Of a stretch of 35,203 bases of DNA, positions 10,392-16,663 are shown piece by piece. This stretch comes from an uncultured Oscillospiraceae bacterium (GTDB lineage: Bacteria; Bacillota; Clostridia; Oscillospirales; Acutalibacteraceae), in contig CABUAS010000009.1 in the NCBI GenBank assembly GCA_902489595.1, positions 1-35,203 of the forward strand, read 5' to 3'. Within the stretch, counting starts at the first letter, position 1; every line of letters begins with the position of its first letter. A program made the position numbers and the translations under genes. The notes under the pieces were generated by a model that did no database searches, had not been told where the DNA came from, and saw nothing but the letters and a program-made list of their open reading frames with translations.

Positions 10392-10413
10392 AATGATTTC
10401 GCTTAAAATCATT
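10392..10413 (-). terminator. Convergent terminator between anti-sigma and PqqD-like genes
   Basis: AATGATTT (10392-10399) and AAATCATT (10406-10413) form an 8-bp stem. On the minus strand it is followed by TTTTATT, so it best serves the PqqD-like gene, whose stop codon lies within it. Confidence 0.5.
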
Positions 10414-10675
10414 CTTCAAGCAGATTATTTTCCCTTAACATACTGATAAAATTATCAATATCTTTTTCGGCGGTGGCGGGGTCGACTTCGTATTCGTCGA
10501 GCACCATTTTAAGCATTTCGTCTTTCGTAATGTTTTTTTGCAGGCAGTCCCAGAAAAAGCCGCCCGAGCCGTTTAAAGTAATCATTCCGTTAAAATCAAA
10601 TGCTGTTCTGCCCACGGGCACAACAATTTCAGAGCCTGCTATATTTCTTTTTGCAAATCCGTTTTTTATTTTCAT
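10409..10675 (-). CDS. PqqD-like (RiPP recognition element) protein, orphan
   Basis: The 88-residue translation matches the PqqD/RRE layout: a beta-strand N-terminus (AGSEIVVPVGRTAFDFNGMI), then LNGSGGFFWDCL, then a winged-helix part with ITKDEMLKMVLDEYEVDPAT and DIDNFISMLRENNLLEE. PqqD-type domains bind leader peptides of ribosomally made, modified peptides and hand them to maturases such as radical SAM enzymes. No precursor peptide or maturase is adjacent; the nearest SPASM-like radical SAM gene is about 19 kb away. A -10-like TATAAT (10689-10694) and AAGGTG ribosome site precede the ATG, but the -35 position falls inside the MITE. The function in this locus is unknown. Confidence 0.7.
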   Translation of the reverse strand: MKIKNGFAKRNIAGSEIVVPVGRTAFDFNGMITLNGSGGFFWDCLQKNITKDEMLKMVLDEYEVDPATAEKDIDNFISMLRENNLLEE

Positions 10676-10710
10676 AATAACACCTTATATTATAATACTT
10701 TTTACTTATT

Positions 10711-10856
10711 TGCCTCCCTTGCTAAAGGGAGGTGCCGAGTTTACGAGGCGGAGGGATTTTGTTTTTGAATCCTCCTACCGCAAGCGGTCCTTAACACCTT
10801 TTTGTCACTGCGTGACATTTCCCCTGATAGGGGAATCGCCTTTAACAAGGATGGCA
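10711..10856. mobile_element. Small MITE-like element with 18-bp terminal inverted repeats
   Basis: The left end TGCCTCCCTTGCTAAAGG (10711-10728) and the reverse complement of the right end (10839-10856, TGCCATCCTTGTTAAAGG) agree at 15 of 18 positions. The 146-bp interior has several small hairpins (CCTCCCTT with AAGGGAGG, GTCACTGCGTGAC, CCCCTGATAGGGG). It has no coding capacity. Similar mosaic hairpin elements are common in gut Firmicutes. It sits between the PqqD-like gene and the GGGtGRT operon promoter. No clear target-site duplication was seen. Confidence 0.6.
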
Positions 10857-10949
10857 TAAATATTTTTATATTATTATAACAATTTGCACAAATGCTTTCA
10901 AGCAATAGGCGAAAAAAGATAAAAATTTACAGAAATTATTATGTTTTAC

Positions 10950-10978
10950 TTGAAGATATAACCTTAATTGGTTATAAT
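10950..10978 (+). promoter_or_regulatory. Promoter with inverted-repeat operator for the GGGtGRT operon
   Basis: TTGAAG (10950-10955) and TATAAT (10973-10978) are separated by 17 bp. An inverted repeat, TATAACC (10957-10963) and GGTTATA (10970-10976) with a 6-bp centre, fills the spacer and overlaps the -10. This is a classic repressor-site position. The motif does not match Rex, NrdR or Fur consensus sites that I know. Confidence 0.6.
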
Positions 10979-11028
10979 ATCAATGGTAATTTTTAATAAT
11001 TATTAAAAAGGATAAAAGGAGATTTAAA

Positions 11029-11721
11029 ATGGTTTATTCAAATGAAGTTGAACAGATGTGTACCGTTAAAAAAGGTCCGCATCATGGTCCTGCTCCTATT
11101 CCCGAAGAAGGAAAATGGGTAAAATCTTATCAGATCAGCGACATCAGCGGCTTTTCACACGGTATCGGCTGGTGCGCACCGCAGCAGGGTGCCTGCAAAA
11201 TCAGTCTTAATGTTAAAGACGGTATTGTAGAAGAAGCACTTGTTGAAACAATCGGCTGCTCAGGTATGACTCACTCTGCAGCAATGGCAGCAGAAATTCT
11301 GCCGGGCAAAACACTTCTTGAGTGCCTTAACACAGACCTTGTTTGTGACGCTATCAACGTTGCTATGAGAGAAATTTTCAAGCAGCTTGCTTACGGCCGT
11401 TCACAGTCTGCATTTTCAGAGGGCGGTCTTGTTGTAGGCGCTGCTCTTGAAGATCTCGGTAAGGGTCTCAGAAGTCAGGTAGGTACAATGTTCTCAACAA
11501 AGCTCAAGGGCGTTCGTTATATGGAAATGGCTGAGGGTTATGTTACACGTATGGCTCTTGACGAAGAGGGCGAGGTTATCGGCTATGAATTCGTTAAGGT
11601 AGGCAAGATGCTTGAGGATATTCGTCACGGCAAAACTCCTGACGAGGCATACAAAGCAAATATCGGTAATTACGGTCGTTTTGCAAATGCTGCAAAGTAT
11701 ATCGACCCTCGTGAAGAATAA
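11029..11721 (+). CDS. NifU/IscU-like iron-sulfur scaffold-type protein paired with GGGtGRT
   Basis: The 230-residue protein contains a segment like the NifU/IscU scaffold domain: GACKISLNVKDGIVEEALVE, then TIGCSGMTHSAAMAAEILPG with the Cys of the GCxxxxxSA pattern, and LECLNTDLVCDAINVAMREI with another Cys. Further cysteines are at the N-terminus (MCTVKKGPHHGPAPIPEEG) and in GWCAPQQGAC. A role in cluster binding or sulfur transfer is inferred from this similarity. It is followed after 18 bp by the GGGtGRT gene, a pairing seen in many anaerobes. An AAAAGGAG ribosome site precedes ATG 11029. Codon use is strongly biased, suggesting high expression. The biochemical role of this pair is not established to my knowledge. 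Confidence 0.72.
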   Translation: MVYSNEVEQMCTVKKGPHHGPAPIPEEGKWVKSYQISDISGFSHGIGWCAPQQGACKISLNVKDGIVEEALVETIGCSGMTHSAAMAAEILPGKTLLECLNTDLVCDAINVAMREIFKQLAYGRSQSAFSEGGLVVGAALEDLGKGLRSQVGTMFSTKLKGVRYMEMAEGYVTRMALDEEGEVIGYEFVKVGKMLEDIRHGKTPDEAYKANIGNYGRFANAAKYIDPREE

Positions 11722-11739
11722 GATAAGGAGGACTGAAAA

Positions 11740-12747
11740 ATGGCAAATGATGTAAAATTTGAAGGCAAGGAAAGAAGAATTGCCAAAATAGAAAAATGTC
11801 TTGCAGAATACGGTCTTTCAAGTCTTGAAGAAGCAAGAGATTTATGCCTTTCAAAGGGCATTGATGTAGATGCTATCGTTAAAGGCGTTCAGCCTATCGC
11901 ATTTGAAAATGCAAGCTGGGCTTACACACTCGGCGCTGCAGTTGCTATCAAAAGCGGTGTAACAACTGCTTCGGCTGCTGCTGAAAAAATCGGTGTAGGG
12001 CTTCAGGCTTTCTGTATTCCCGGTTCGGTTGCAGAGCAGAGAAACGTTGGTCTCGGTCACGGTAATCTCGGCGCTCGTCTTCTTTCTGAAGAAACAAAGT
12101 GCTTTGCATTCCTTGCAGGTCACGAATCCTTCGCAGCTGCTGAGGGTGCAATCGGTATCGCAAGAACTGCTAACAAGGTTCGTAAAGAGCCGCTTCGCGT
12201 TATTCTTAACGGTCTTGGTAAAGATGCCGCTTATATTATTTCAAGAATCAACGGTTTCACTTATGTAAAAACAGATTATGATTTCTATACAGGCGACCTT
12301 AAGGTTGTTGAAACAAAGGCATTTTCAGACGGTGAAAGAGCAGCAGTTAAGTGCTACGGTGCTAACGATGTTCTTGAAGGCGTTGCAATTATGAAGGCTG
12401 AGGGCGTTGATGTTTCTATCACAGGTAACTCAACTAACCCGACACGTTTCCAGCACCTTGTTGCAGGCACATATAAGAAGTGGGCACTTGAAAACGGCAA
12501 GTCATACTTCTCAGTTGCATCAGGCGGCGGCACAGGCCGTACACTTCATCCTGATAATATGGCTGCAGGTCCTGCATCATACGGTTTAACAGACTCTATG
12601 GGCAGAATGCACGGCGACGCTCAGTTTGCAGGTTCATCTTCAGTTCCTGCTCACGTTGAAATGATGGGTCTTATCGGTATGGGTAATAACCCAATGGTGG
12701 GCGCAACAGTTGCAACAGCAGTAGCCGTTGAGGAAGCTATGAAATAA
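11740..12747 (+). CDS. GGGtGRT family protein
   Basis: The protein (335 residues) carries the name-giving motif GGGTGRT in SVASGGGTGRTLHPDNMAAG at about residue 262, and other Gly-rich segments (GVGLQAFCIPGSVAEQRNVG, LGHGNLGARLLSEETKCFAF, LNGLGKDAAYIISRINGF). The family is widespread in Clostridia and other anaerobes and has no assigned function that I know of. TAAGGAGG precedes ATG 11740. It forms an operon with the upstream NifU-like gene and ends at a good terminator. The abundance of small residues and the optimal codon pattern suggest an abundant cytoplasmic protein or enzyme; this is inference. Confidence 0.88.
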   Translation: MANDVKFEGKERRIAKIEKCLAEYGLSSLEEARDLCLSKGIDVDAIVKGVQPIAFENASWAYTLGAAVAIKSGVTTASAAAEKIGVGLQAFCIPGSVAEQRNVGLGHGNLGARLLSEETKCFAFLAGHESFAAAEGAIGIARTANKVRKEPLRVILNGLGKDAAYIISRINGFTYVKTDYDFYTGDLKVVETKAFSDGERAAVKCYGANDVLEGVAIMKAEGVDVSITGNSTNPTRFQHLVAGTYKKWALENGKSYFSVASGGGTGRTLHPDNMAAGPASYGLTDSMGRMHGDAQFAGSSSVPAHVEMMGLIGMGNNPMVGATVATAVAVEEAMK

Positions 12748-12759
12748 ATCAAACTCTTT

Positions 12760-12790
12760 AAACCCTCGGTTTTCCGGGGGTTTTCATTTT
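12760..12790 (+). terminator. Terminator of the GGGtGRT operon
   Basis: AAACCCTCGG (12760-12769) pairs with CCGGGGGTTT (12774-12783) around a TTTT loop, followed by a T-rich run. The integrated element begins just after it. Confidence 0.85.
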
Positions 12791-12799
12791 TTATAATGG

Positions 12800-12871
12800 T
12801 GTAGGAATAGGAGAAAAATGACACAATTCGTACATTATTCCTACATTGTTCGTACACCTCGTTCCTACATC
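12800..12871. repeat. Tandem 22/23-bp repeats and inverted half-site at the 3' end of the integrase gene
   Basis: Two contiguous direct repeats start TTCGTACA and end TTCCTACAT (12827-12848 and 12849-12871), differing by a 2-nt spacer change. An inverted half-site TGTAGGAAT lies at 12800-12808. The same half-site makes the palindrome in the integrase promoter. They are candidate arm-type sites bound by the integrase near one end of the element; this is inference. Confidence 0.55.
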
Positions 12872-12886
12872 AACAGTATTTACACT

Positions 12887-14125
12887 CTATTTTATTTTTT
12901 TCATTTCTGTTTTAAGCCATTTAATTTCTCTTTGAGTGTATACGCGCTCGGTTATGTCATTTATAGAATGACCGACAATATACTTAATAGCATATTCATC
13001 CACATTATATTTTTTTGCTATTGTTATAAAATGTTTTCGTCCATCGTGTGGTTTGTGTTCGGAATTTAATTTTAAAATATCGATAATTTTGCTAAATCGC
13101 TGCCGATATTTATCATACGTAAATTTTAGACTATTTCTATGTGTCTTTGTGTCGGTACAATTAATAAGATATTTACTTCCTAAAGCGACGGCTTCGTCAT
13201 ATCGCCGTTTAATTAGCGGCATTATTTTTGGATGGATTGGAACTACTCTATTGGTTCCAGCCTCGGTTTTCATTCCTCCGATTATAGTTTCATTTTCCAA
13301 ATCAACATTTTCTAATTCAATTAATCCTAACTCTTGAGGACGCCAACCTGCATAACATTGTATTAGAACAATATCAACATACGGAACATTGCTTACATTA
13401 TTCCACATTATATTTATTTCATCGTCAGTAAAAGGTATATGGTCTCGTTTCGCTTCTTCTCGTTCTTTTATAACATTATCCGAAATATCAAATGTTCGTG
13501 CATAGTTTCTATCTACGATTTCATATTCAACTGCATAATCCAGCATAAGATTAAATAATGATTTAATACGAGATTTAATGTTCGCTGTCGGTGTTCGTTC
13601 TTTTCCTTTTACCAATGCAATTCCGTTTTCCATGCAGCCTTTTATATGTCTAGCTCTTATATCTTTAACTCTCATGTAATAAACGGATGAACAGTATTTC
13701 CATGCTGAAGTAATTGTTCTTTCGCTTGAATTACTTTTTAAAGTTTTGAAATATTGATCAGTCCATTTATCATATAGCTCTATTACCAGTATGTCACTGT
13801 TTAAATCGTAAGGGTTTTTGTGATATTCTAATAATGCCTCGTAGGCTTCTTTGTATGTCGAAAAATAAGCTTCCGGGCGTAGTAATTTTGTTATCGGTTT
13901 CCCATATTCATTTTTTCCAATCGATACCATTGCTCTAAATCGTTTTCTTAGATTTTTATTTTTTAATTCGCTTATCTGACCAAATCCGTTTGGTAATTTC
14001 TTTCTTTTATTCGATGATTTAACGCGACTATTTTTAGGTATATCTTTTAAAGGAAATCCACAATGAGGACACGAAAATGCTTTATCACTTATTTGCAATT
14101 GACATTCGGGACAATTAATTAACAT
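12887..14125 (-). CDS. Tyrosine recombinase/integrase with N-terminal zinc ribbon
   Basis: The 412-residue protein begins with a zinc ribbon (Cys5, Cys8, Cys19, Cys22 in CPEC...CPHC). An arm-binding/SAM-like core-binding region (about 95-220) and the catalytic domain follow. The catalytic residues are visible: Arg about 262 in CYAGWRPQELGLIEL, His-x-x-Arg in PHDGRKHF near 363, His in VGHSINDITERVYTQ and the nucleophile Tyr near 396. ATG at 14125 is chosen over an upstream TTG because AAGGAGAG (14134-14141) is 8 nt before it. This is a phage/ICE-type integrase. It marks the left end of an integrated element whose other genes are small and transcribed the other way. Confidence 0.93.
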   Translation of the reverse strand: MLINCPECQLQISDKAFSCPHCGFPLKDIPKNSRVKSSNKRKKLPNGFGQISELKNKNLRKRFRAMVSIGKNEYGKPITKLLRPEAYFSTYKEAYEALLEYHKNPYDLNSDILVIELYDKWTDQYFKTLKSNSSERTITSAWKYCSSVYYMRVKDIRARHIKGCMENGIALVKGKERTPTANIKSRIKSLFNLMLDYAVEYEIVDRNYARTFDISDNVIKEREEAKRDHIPFTDDEINIMWNNVSNVPYVDIVLIQCYAGWRPQELGLIELENVDLENETIIGGMKTEAGTNRVVPIHPKIMPLIKRRYDEAVALGSKYLINCTDTKTHRNSLKFTYDKYRQRFSKIIDILKLNSEHKPHDGRKHFITIAKKYNVDEYAIKYIVGHSINDITERVYTQREIKWLKTEMKKIK

Positions 14126-14159
14126 TTTGAAATCTCTCCTTATTGATTTATTCAAGTTA

Positions 14160-14188
14160 ATAATATACTATAGTGTAGGAATTGTCAA
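14160..14188 (-). promoter_or_regulatory. Integrase promoter
   Basis: Read on the minus strand, TTGACA (14183-14188) is followed after 17 bp by TATTAT (14160-14165). The -35 lies in the middle of the 14174-14196 palindrome, so a protein bound there would block transcription. Confidence 0.7.
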
Positions 14189-14196
14189 TTCCTACA
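14174..14196. promoter_or_regulatory. Perfect palindrome over the integrase -35 (candidate operator)
   Basis: TGTAGGAATTG and CAATTCCTACA form perfect 11-bp arms around a single central base. The half-site recurs at 12800-12808 and in both tandem repeats at 12827-12871. Either an autoregulating integrase or an element-encoded repressor could bind it. Confidence 0.65.
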
Positions 14197-14218
14197 TTTT
14201 GTTTTTTGCGGGGTTAGT

Positions 14219-14536
14219 ATGTTGGTCTTAAAAAATCAAAAGGTTTGTCCTAATTGCGGAGGGGAATTATATTATTATGATACAGTTAAAAGAATTGTTA
14301 AGACGAAAAATGGAAATAAAGACAAGATATATGTTAGAAGAATGGTGTGCCATAATTGTAAAACATATCATAGAGAATTGCCTAAAACTGTGCTTCCTTA
14401 TAAACAATATGACTCTGAAATAATATATGGGGTTATAGAAGGACTGATTACTCCTGAAACATTTGGATTTGAAGATTACCCGTGTGAGCAAACGATGCTT
14501 AGGTGGAGGTCGCAGAATTTACAAGTTGTATTGTGA
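14219..14536 (+). CDS. DUF6431-like zinc-ribbon protein of mobile elements
   Basis: The 105-residue protein has two CxxC pairs (VCPNCGG near residue 10 and MVCHNCKTYHRELP near residue 45), a basic stretch between them and the segment YKQYDSEIIYGVIEGLITPE. This resembles the DUF6431 proteins often encoded next to integrases or in prophages of Clostridia. ATG 14219 is preceded by a G-rich GCGGGG. It is divergent from the integrase with the palindrome in between. A DNA-binding or transposase-derived role is possible but not shown. Confidence 0.6.
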   Translation: MLVLKNQKVCPNCGGELYYYDTVKRIVKTKNGNKDKIYVRRMVCHNCKTYHRELPKTVLPYKQYDSEIIYGVIEGLITPETFGFEDYPCEQTMLRWRSQNLQVVL

Positions 14537-14550
14537 AAGGAGGCATAAGT

Positions 14551-14667
14551 ATGAGTGCAATTAAACGATATTTGGAAGATCATATATCCGAAATGACTGA
14601 CGAAGAGTTGTTGAAAGCTGGATTTGATCAGGAAGAGATTGACTTTATGAGAGAATGCTTTTCCTAA
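14551..14667 (+). CDS. 38-residue small protein of the integrated element
   Basis: The short ORF has an excellent ribosome site (AAAGGAGG overlapping the previous stop) and a normal start spacing. Its sequence starts MSAIKRYLEDHISEMTDEEL, continues LKAGFDQEEIDFMRECFS, is acidic and is predicted to be helical. It is too short for a family call. Its position, directly followed by a terminator, supports it as a real gene co-transcribed with the DUF6431-like gene. Confidence 0.6.
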   Translation: MSAIKRYLEDHISEMTDEELLKAGFDQEEIDFMRECFS

Positions 14668-14671
14668 AAGA

Positions 14672-14706
14672 AAAAGAGTCTGATTAAAAGGCTCTTTTAT
14701 TTTTTG
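14672..14706 (+). terminator. Terminator after the 38-residue gene
   Basis: AAAAGAGTC (14672-14680) pairs with GGCTCTTTT (14690-14698), followed by ATTTTTT. Confidence 0.75.
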
Positions 14707-14774
14707 TCACTCAAGTTGTTTTAACAATCAATCGTTCGTATCTTAGAATAGTTTATGAAAGGAGGGCGTAGTTT

Positions 14775-15020
14775 ATGGTTGAATTTGAAAGCGGTTCGGT
14801 TCCGGTTGCCGTAGCCGCTAGAGTTTACGGTAAGGATGCTTGCTGGGTTCGTGCGGGCATAATCTCAGGTTGGCTTCCGATTGGACGAGCCACAAGAGAT
14901 GGAAAAGTAATAACTAATATTAATGAAATGGATAGTCGATATGGCCGTATAACATATTATATTTCACCTAAGAAATTATATGAAGATACAGGCTATATTT
15001 GGAAAGGAGAAAGAGAATGA
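14775..15020 (+). CDS. Small helix-turn-helix/excisionase-like protein
   Basis: The 81-residue protein (VPVAVAARVYGKDACWVRAG, then IISGWLPIGRATRDGK, then YISPKKLYEDTGYIWKGERE) has the look of a MerR/excisionase-type winged helix found next to integrases in clostridial elements: an N-terminal helix pair with AARVYG, then a wing with basic residues. A strong AAAGGAGG precedes ATG 14775. It overlaps the next gene by 4 bp. The excisionase role is inferred from size, fold pattern and neighbourhood. Confidence 0.5.
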   Translation: MVEFESGSVPVAVAARVYGKDACWVRAGIISGWLPIGRATRDGKVITNINEMDSRYGRITYYISPKKLYEDTGYIWKGERE

Positions 15021-15436
15021 GTACTATAGTTAGACCTGAAGTATCAAAAAATAATGAATACTGGATTCCAAGACAGCGGTTTTATGAGTTGAAACATTTC
15101 TGTTTGCAGTATCCAAGTTGGAAAAAAGCATTGTCCGATAGCGACAGTATCATCAGTTCGTGTTTTAATGAAACAGGCATACCTAAAACCAATAACATAT
15201 CTAAGCCGGTTGAGATATGTGCTGACATAAGAAGCACATATATTAATAAAATAGATATCGTTGAAAAAGCTGCGAAATCAGCAAGTGAAGAGTTGTGCGA
15301 TTATATTCTTAAAGCAGTAACTGAAGGATATTCGTATAATTATTTAAAAACAAAAATGAATATTCCTTGTTGCAAAGAAACCTATTATAAATCATACAGA
15401 CGATTTTTTTGGCTGCTTGATATTGCGCGAAAATAG
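15017..15436 (+). CDS. Phage-type conserved protein, function unknown
   Basis: This 139-residue protein has the segment PRQRFYELKHFCLQYPSWKK, a variable middle with IDIVEKAAKSASEELCDYIL, and a C-terminal motif ILKAVTEGYSYNYLKTKMNI followed by YYKSYRRFFWLLDIAR. The same pattern occurs in uncharacterised clostridial phage and prophage proteins. The C-terminal part resembles a helix-turn-helix of late-gene regulators, but this is only a suggestion. ATG 15017 is set by AAAGGAGAA at 15003-15011 and overlaps the preceding stop (ATGA), so translation is coupled. Confidence 0.55.
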   Translation: MSTIVRPEVSKNNEYWIPRQRFYELKHFCLQYPSWKKALSDSDSIISSCFNETGIPKTNNISKPVEICADIRSTYINKIDIVEKAAKSASEELCDYILKAVTEGYSYNYLKTKMNIPCCKETYYKSYRRFFWLLDIARK

Positions 15437-15465
15437 CAACTCCTTTTGTGAAAGGAGGATGTCTT

Positions 15466-15657
15466 ATGAAAGAATTAATAGCAAAAAATTCCAAACAACT
15501 TGCTATATGTCTGAAATTCTTACATGCTGAGAAAATAGAATTCTTAGTTAATCTTATCGAAGTTAGCAATAAGAAAATAATTTATCAGATTGTTGTAGAT
15601 ACGGATGACGATACATATGAAGTTGTTAAGGAAAAATACAGAATTTTGATTTCATAA
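15466..15657 (+). CDS. 63-residue element protein, function unknown
   Basis: AAAGGAGG (15451-15458) and spacing place the start at ATG 15466. The protein (begins MKELIAKNSKQLAICLKFLH, ends DTYEVVKEKYRILIS) is a small mixed alpha/beta protein with no recognisable motif. It lies in the phage-like gene cluster and is followed by a strong terminator. Confidence 0.55.
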   Translation: MKELIAKNSKQLAICLKFLHAEKIEFLVNLIEVSNKKIIYQIVVDTDDDTYEVVKEKYRILIS

Positions 15658-15674
15658 GATTCTGTCCGTTCAGG

Positions 15675-15708
15675 GTAAAGGTTGTGGAAACATGACCTTT
15701 ACTTTTTT
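15675..15708 (+). terminator. Terminator with a GAAA tetraloop
   Basis: GTAAAGGT (15675-15682) pairs with ACCTTTAC (15695-15702). The stem can extend through TGTG/CATG to a GAAA tetraloop, and TTTTTT follows. Confidence 0.8.
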
Positions 15709-15753
15709 ATTTTTATATGCTAAGATAAGCATTGAAAGGAATGCGATCTTATT

Positions 15754-15930
15754 ATGGATATTAAAATAGATGGTATCGAATATATAAATACTCGTAACGG
15801 CGGATATTTTAGAGAATATACACGCACAGAGACGATAGATGATTCTAAAAAAAGGCATAAACTTTTATGTACGATGTGCGGTTTTTCTACATATCCAAAA
15901 TGTAGAGAATGGTGTCCTAATGGTAAATAA
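15754..15930 (+). CDS. 58-residue Cys-rich small protein
   Basis: An ATG preceded by GAAAGGA (15734-15740) opens a frame with a charged N-terminus (MDIKIDGIEYINTRNGGYFR) and a C-terminal cluster LLCTMCGFSTYPKCREWCPN. Its four cysteines (CxxC and CxxxC spacing) probably bind zinc. It is too short for a family call. A terminator follows directly (15940-15966). Confidence 0.55.
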   Translation: MDIKIDGIEYINTRNGGYFREYTRTETIDDSKKRHKLLCTMCGFSTYPKCREWCPNGK

Positions 15931-15939
15931 AGTATTTAA

Positions 15940-15966
15940 CCGAGATTAATTTCTCGGCTTTTTTTA
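15940..15966 (+). terminator. Terminator after the Cys-rich small gene
   Basis: CCGAGA (15940-15945) pairs with TCTCGG (15952-15957), followed by C and a run of T residues. Confidence 0.75.
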
Positions 15967-16017
15967 TTTACAGAACGCAGGTTACAAAAAAATATGATAT
16001 TTTATTAAAGGAGAAAT

Positions 16018-16251
16018 ATGAAAATTGTATTATTTTTAGTGGTAGCTGTTTTTGGAATAGTCGTAGGAAGAATATGGCAACATTATATATCAAAATCTAA
16101 AACCGGTCATAGCGGTACTATAAGGATTGATAATTCAGATCCTGATGGTCCGTATATGTTTTTGGAACTTAATGAGGATTTAGATACGGTATGTAATAAA
16201 AAAGAAATCGTTTGCAAAATTAATAATACTTCTTATTTATCGCAAAAATAG
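16018..16251 (+). CDS. Phage-type small membrane protein
   Basis: The 77-residue protein has an N-terminal transmembrane helix (residues 3-18, IVLFLVVAVFGIVVG) and a cytosolic or external tail with the motif IRIDNSDPDGPYMFLELNED. The DPDGPY(M/L)FLEL motif recurs in small uncharacterised proteins of clostridial phages. An AAAGGAG site precedes ATG 16018. It shows that the phage-like cluster extends at least this far. Confidence 0.6.
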   Translation: MKIVLFLVVAVFGIVVGRIWQHYISKSKTGHSGTIRIDNSDPDGPYMFLELNEDLDTVCNKKEIVCKINNTSYLSQK

Positions 16252-16303
16252 CACCTACTATTATGGAGATTTCAACCATAATAAATAAAAGGAGATGCTA
16301 ATT

Positions 16304-16663
16304 ATGGAAAATGATAAAAAAGATTTATTGAACGAGGCGATATGTTCTCAGTTTTCAAAGTTAAATGAAACAAAAAACGGAGAAGAAGCCCAAAAATGTA
16401 TAGACAATATCAATACGCTTTATCGTATATCTACTGTTATGTTCAGGCAAATTATCTGCAAAGACGCTTTAGATACGCTGTTTTATAACGTGCCGGTTGA
16501 AATGACAGACATTTATAAAGAAACGATGGGCATAACAATCAGCCTGTTTGACAAAAATATTTCATCGGCTGTATGTATGGCAATACTTGCTGCTTTCGGT
16601 ATTGCATTTATAATTGCAGGTATATTAATAACCAAGCATTTACGAAAGATGGGTAATAAATGA
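16304..16663 (+). CDS. Possibly chimeric protein: phage-type N-terminus, host membrane C-terminus
   Basis: The 119-residue frame starts at ATG 16304 (AAAAGGAGA 8 nt upstream). Residues 1-43 (LLNEAICSQFSKLNETKNGE, then EAQKCIDNINTLYRI) look like the N-terminus of a common phage protein. From residue 46 (an internal ATG at 16439) the sequence changes in character and ends with one transmembrane helix (about 86-112, then KHLRKMGNK), resembling the last segment of an ABC-2-type permease. The stop overlaps the LytTR gene by 4 bp, so the C-terminal half belongs with the host operon. I infer that the right end of the integrated element lies near 16430. Confidence 0.45.
   Translation: MENDKKDLLNEAICSQFSKLNETKNGEEAQKCIDNINTLYRISTVMFRQIICKDALDTLFYNVPVEMTDIYKETMGITISLFDKNISSAVCMAILAAFGIAFIIAGILITKHLRKMGNK

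Noticed and set aside
10473..10859. 128-residue plus-strand ORF
   Set aside because: It is antisense to the PqqD-like gene and then covers the MITE; no ribosome site and no family pattern.
12827..12871. CRISPR array
   Set aside because: Only two short adjacent repeats without spacers and no cas genes in the window.
12818..13069. 83-residue plus-strand ORF over the repeats and the integrase 3' end
   Set aside because: Antisense to the integrase and low-complexity; the repeats are better explained as binding sites.
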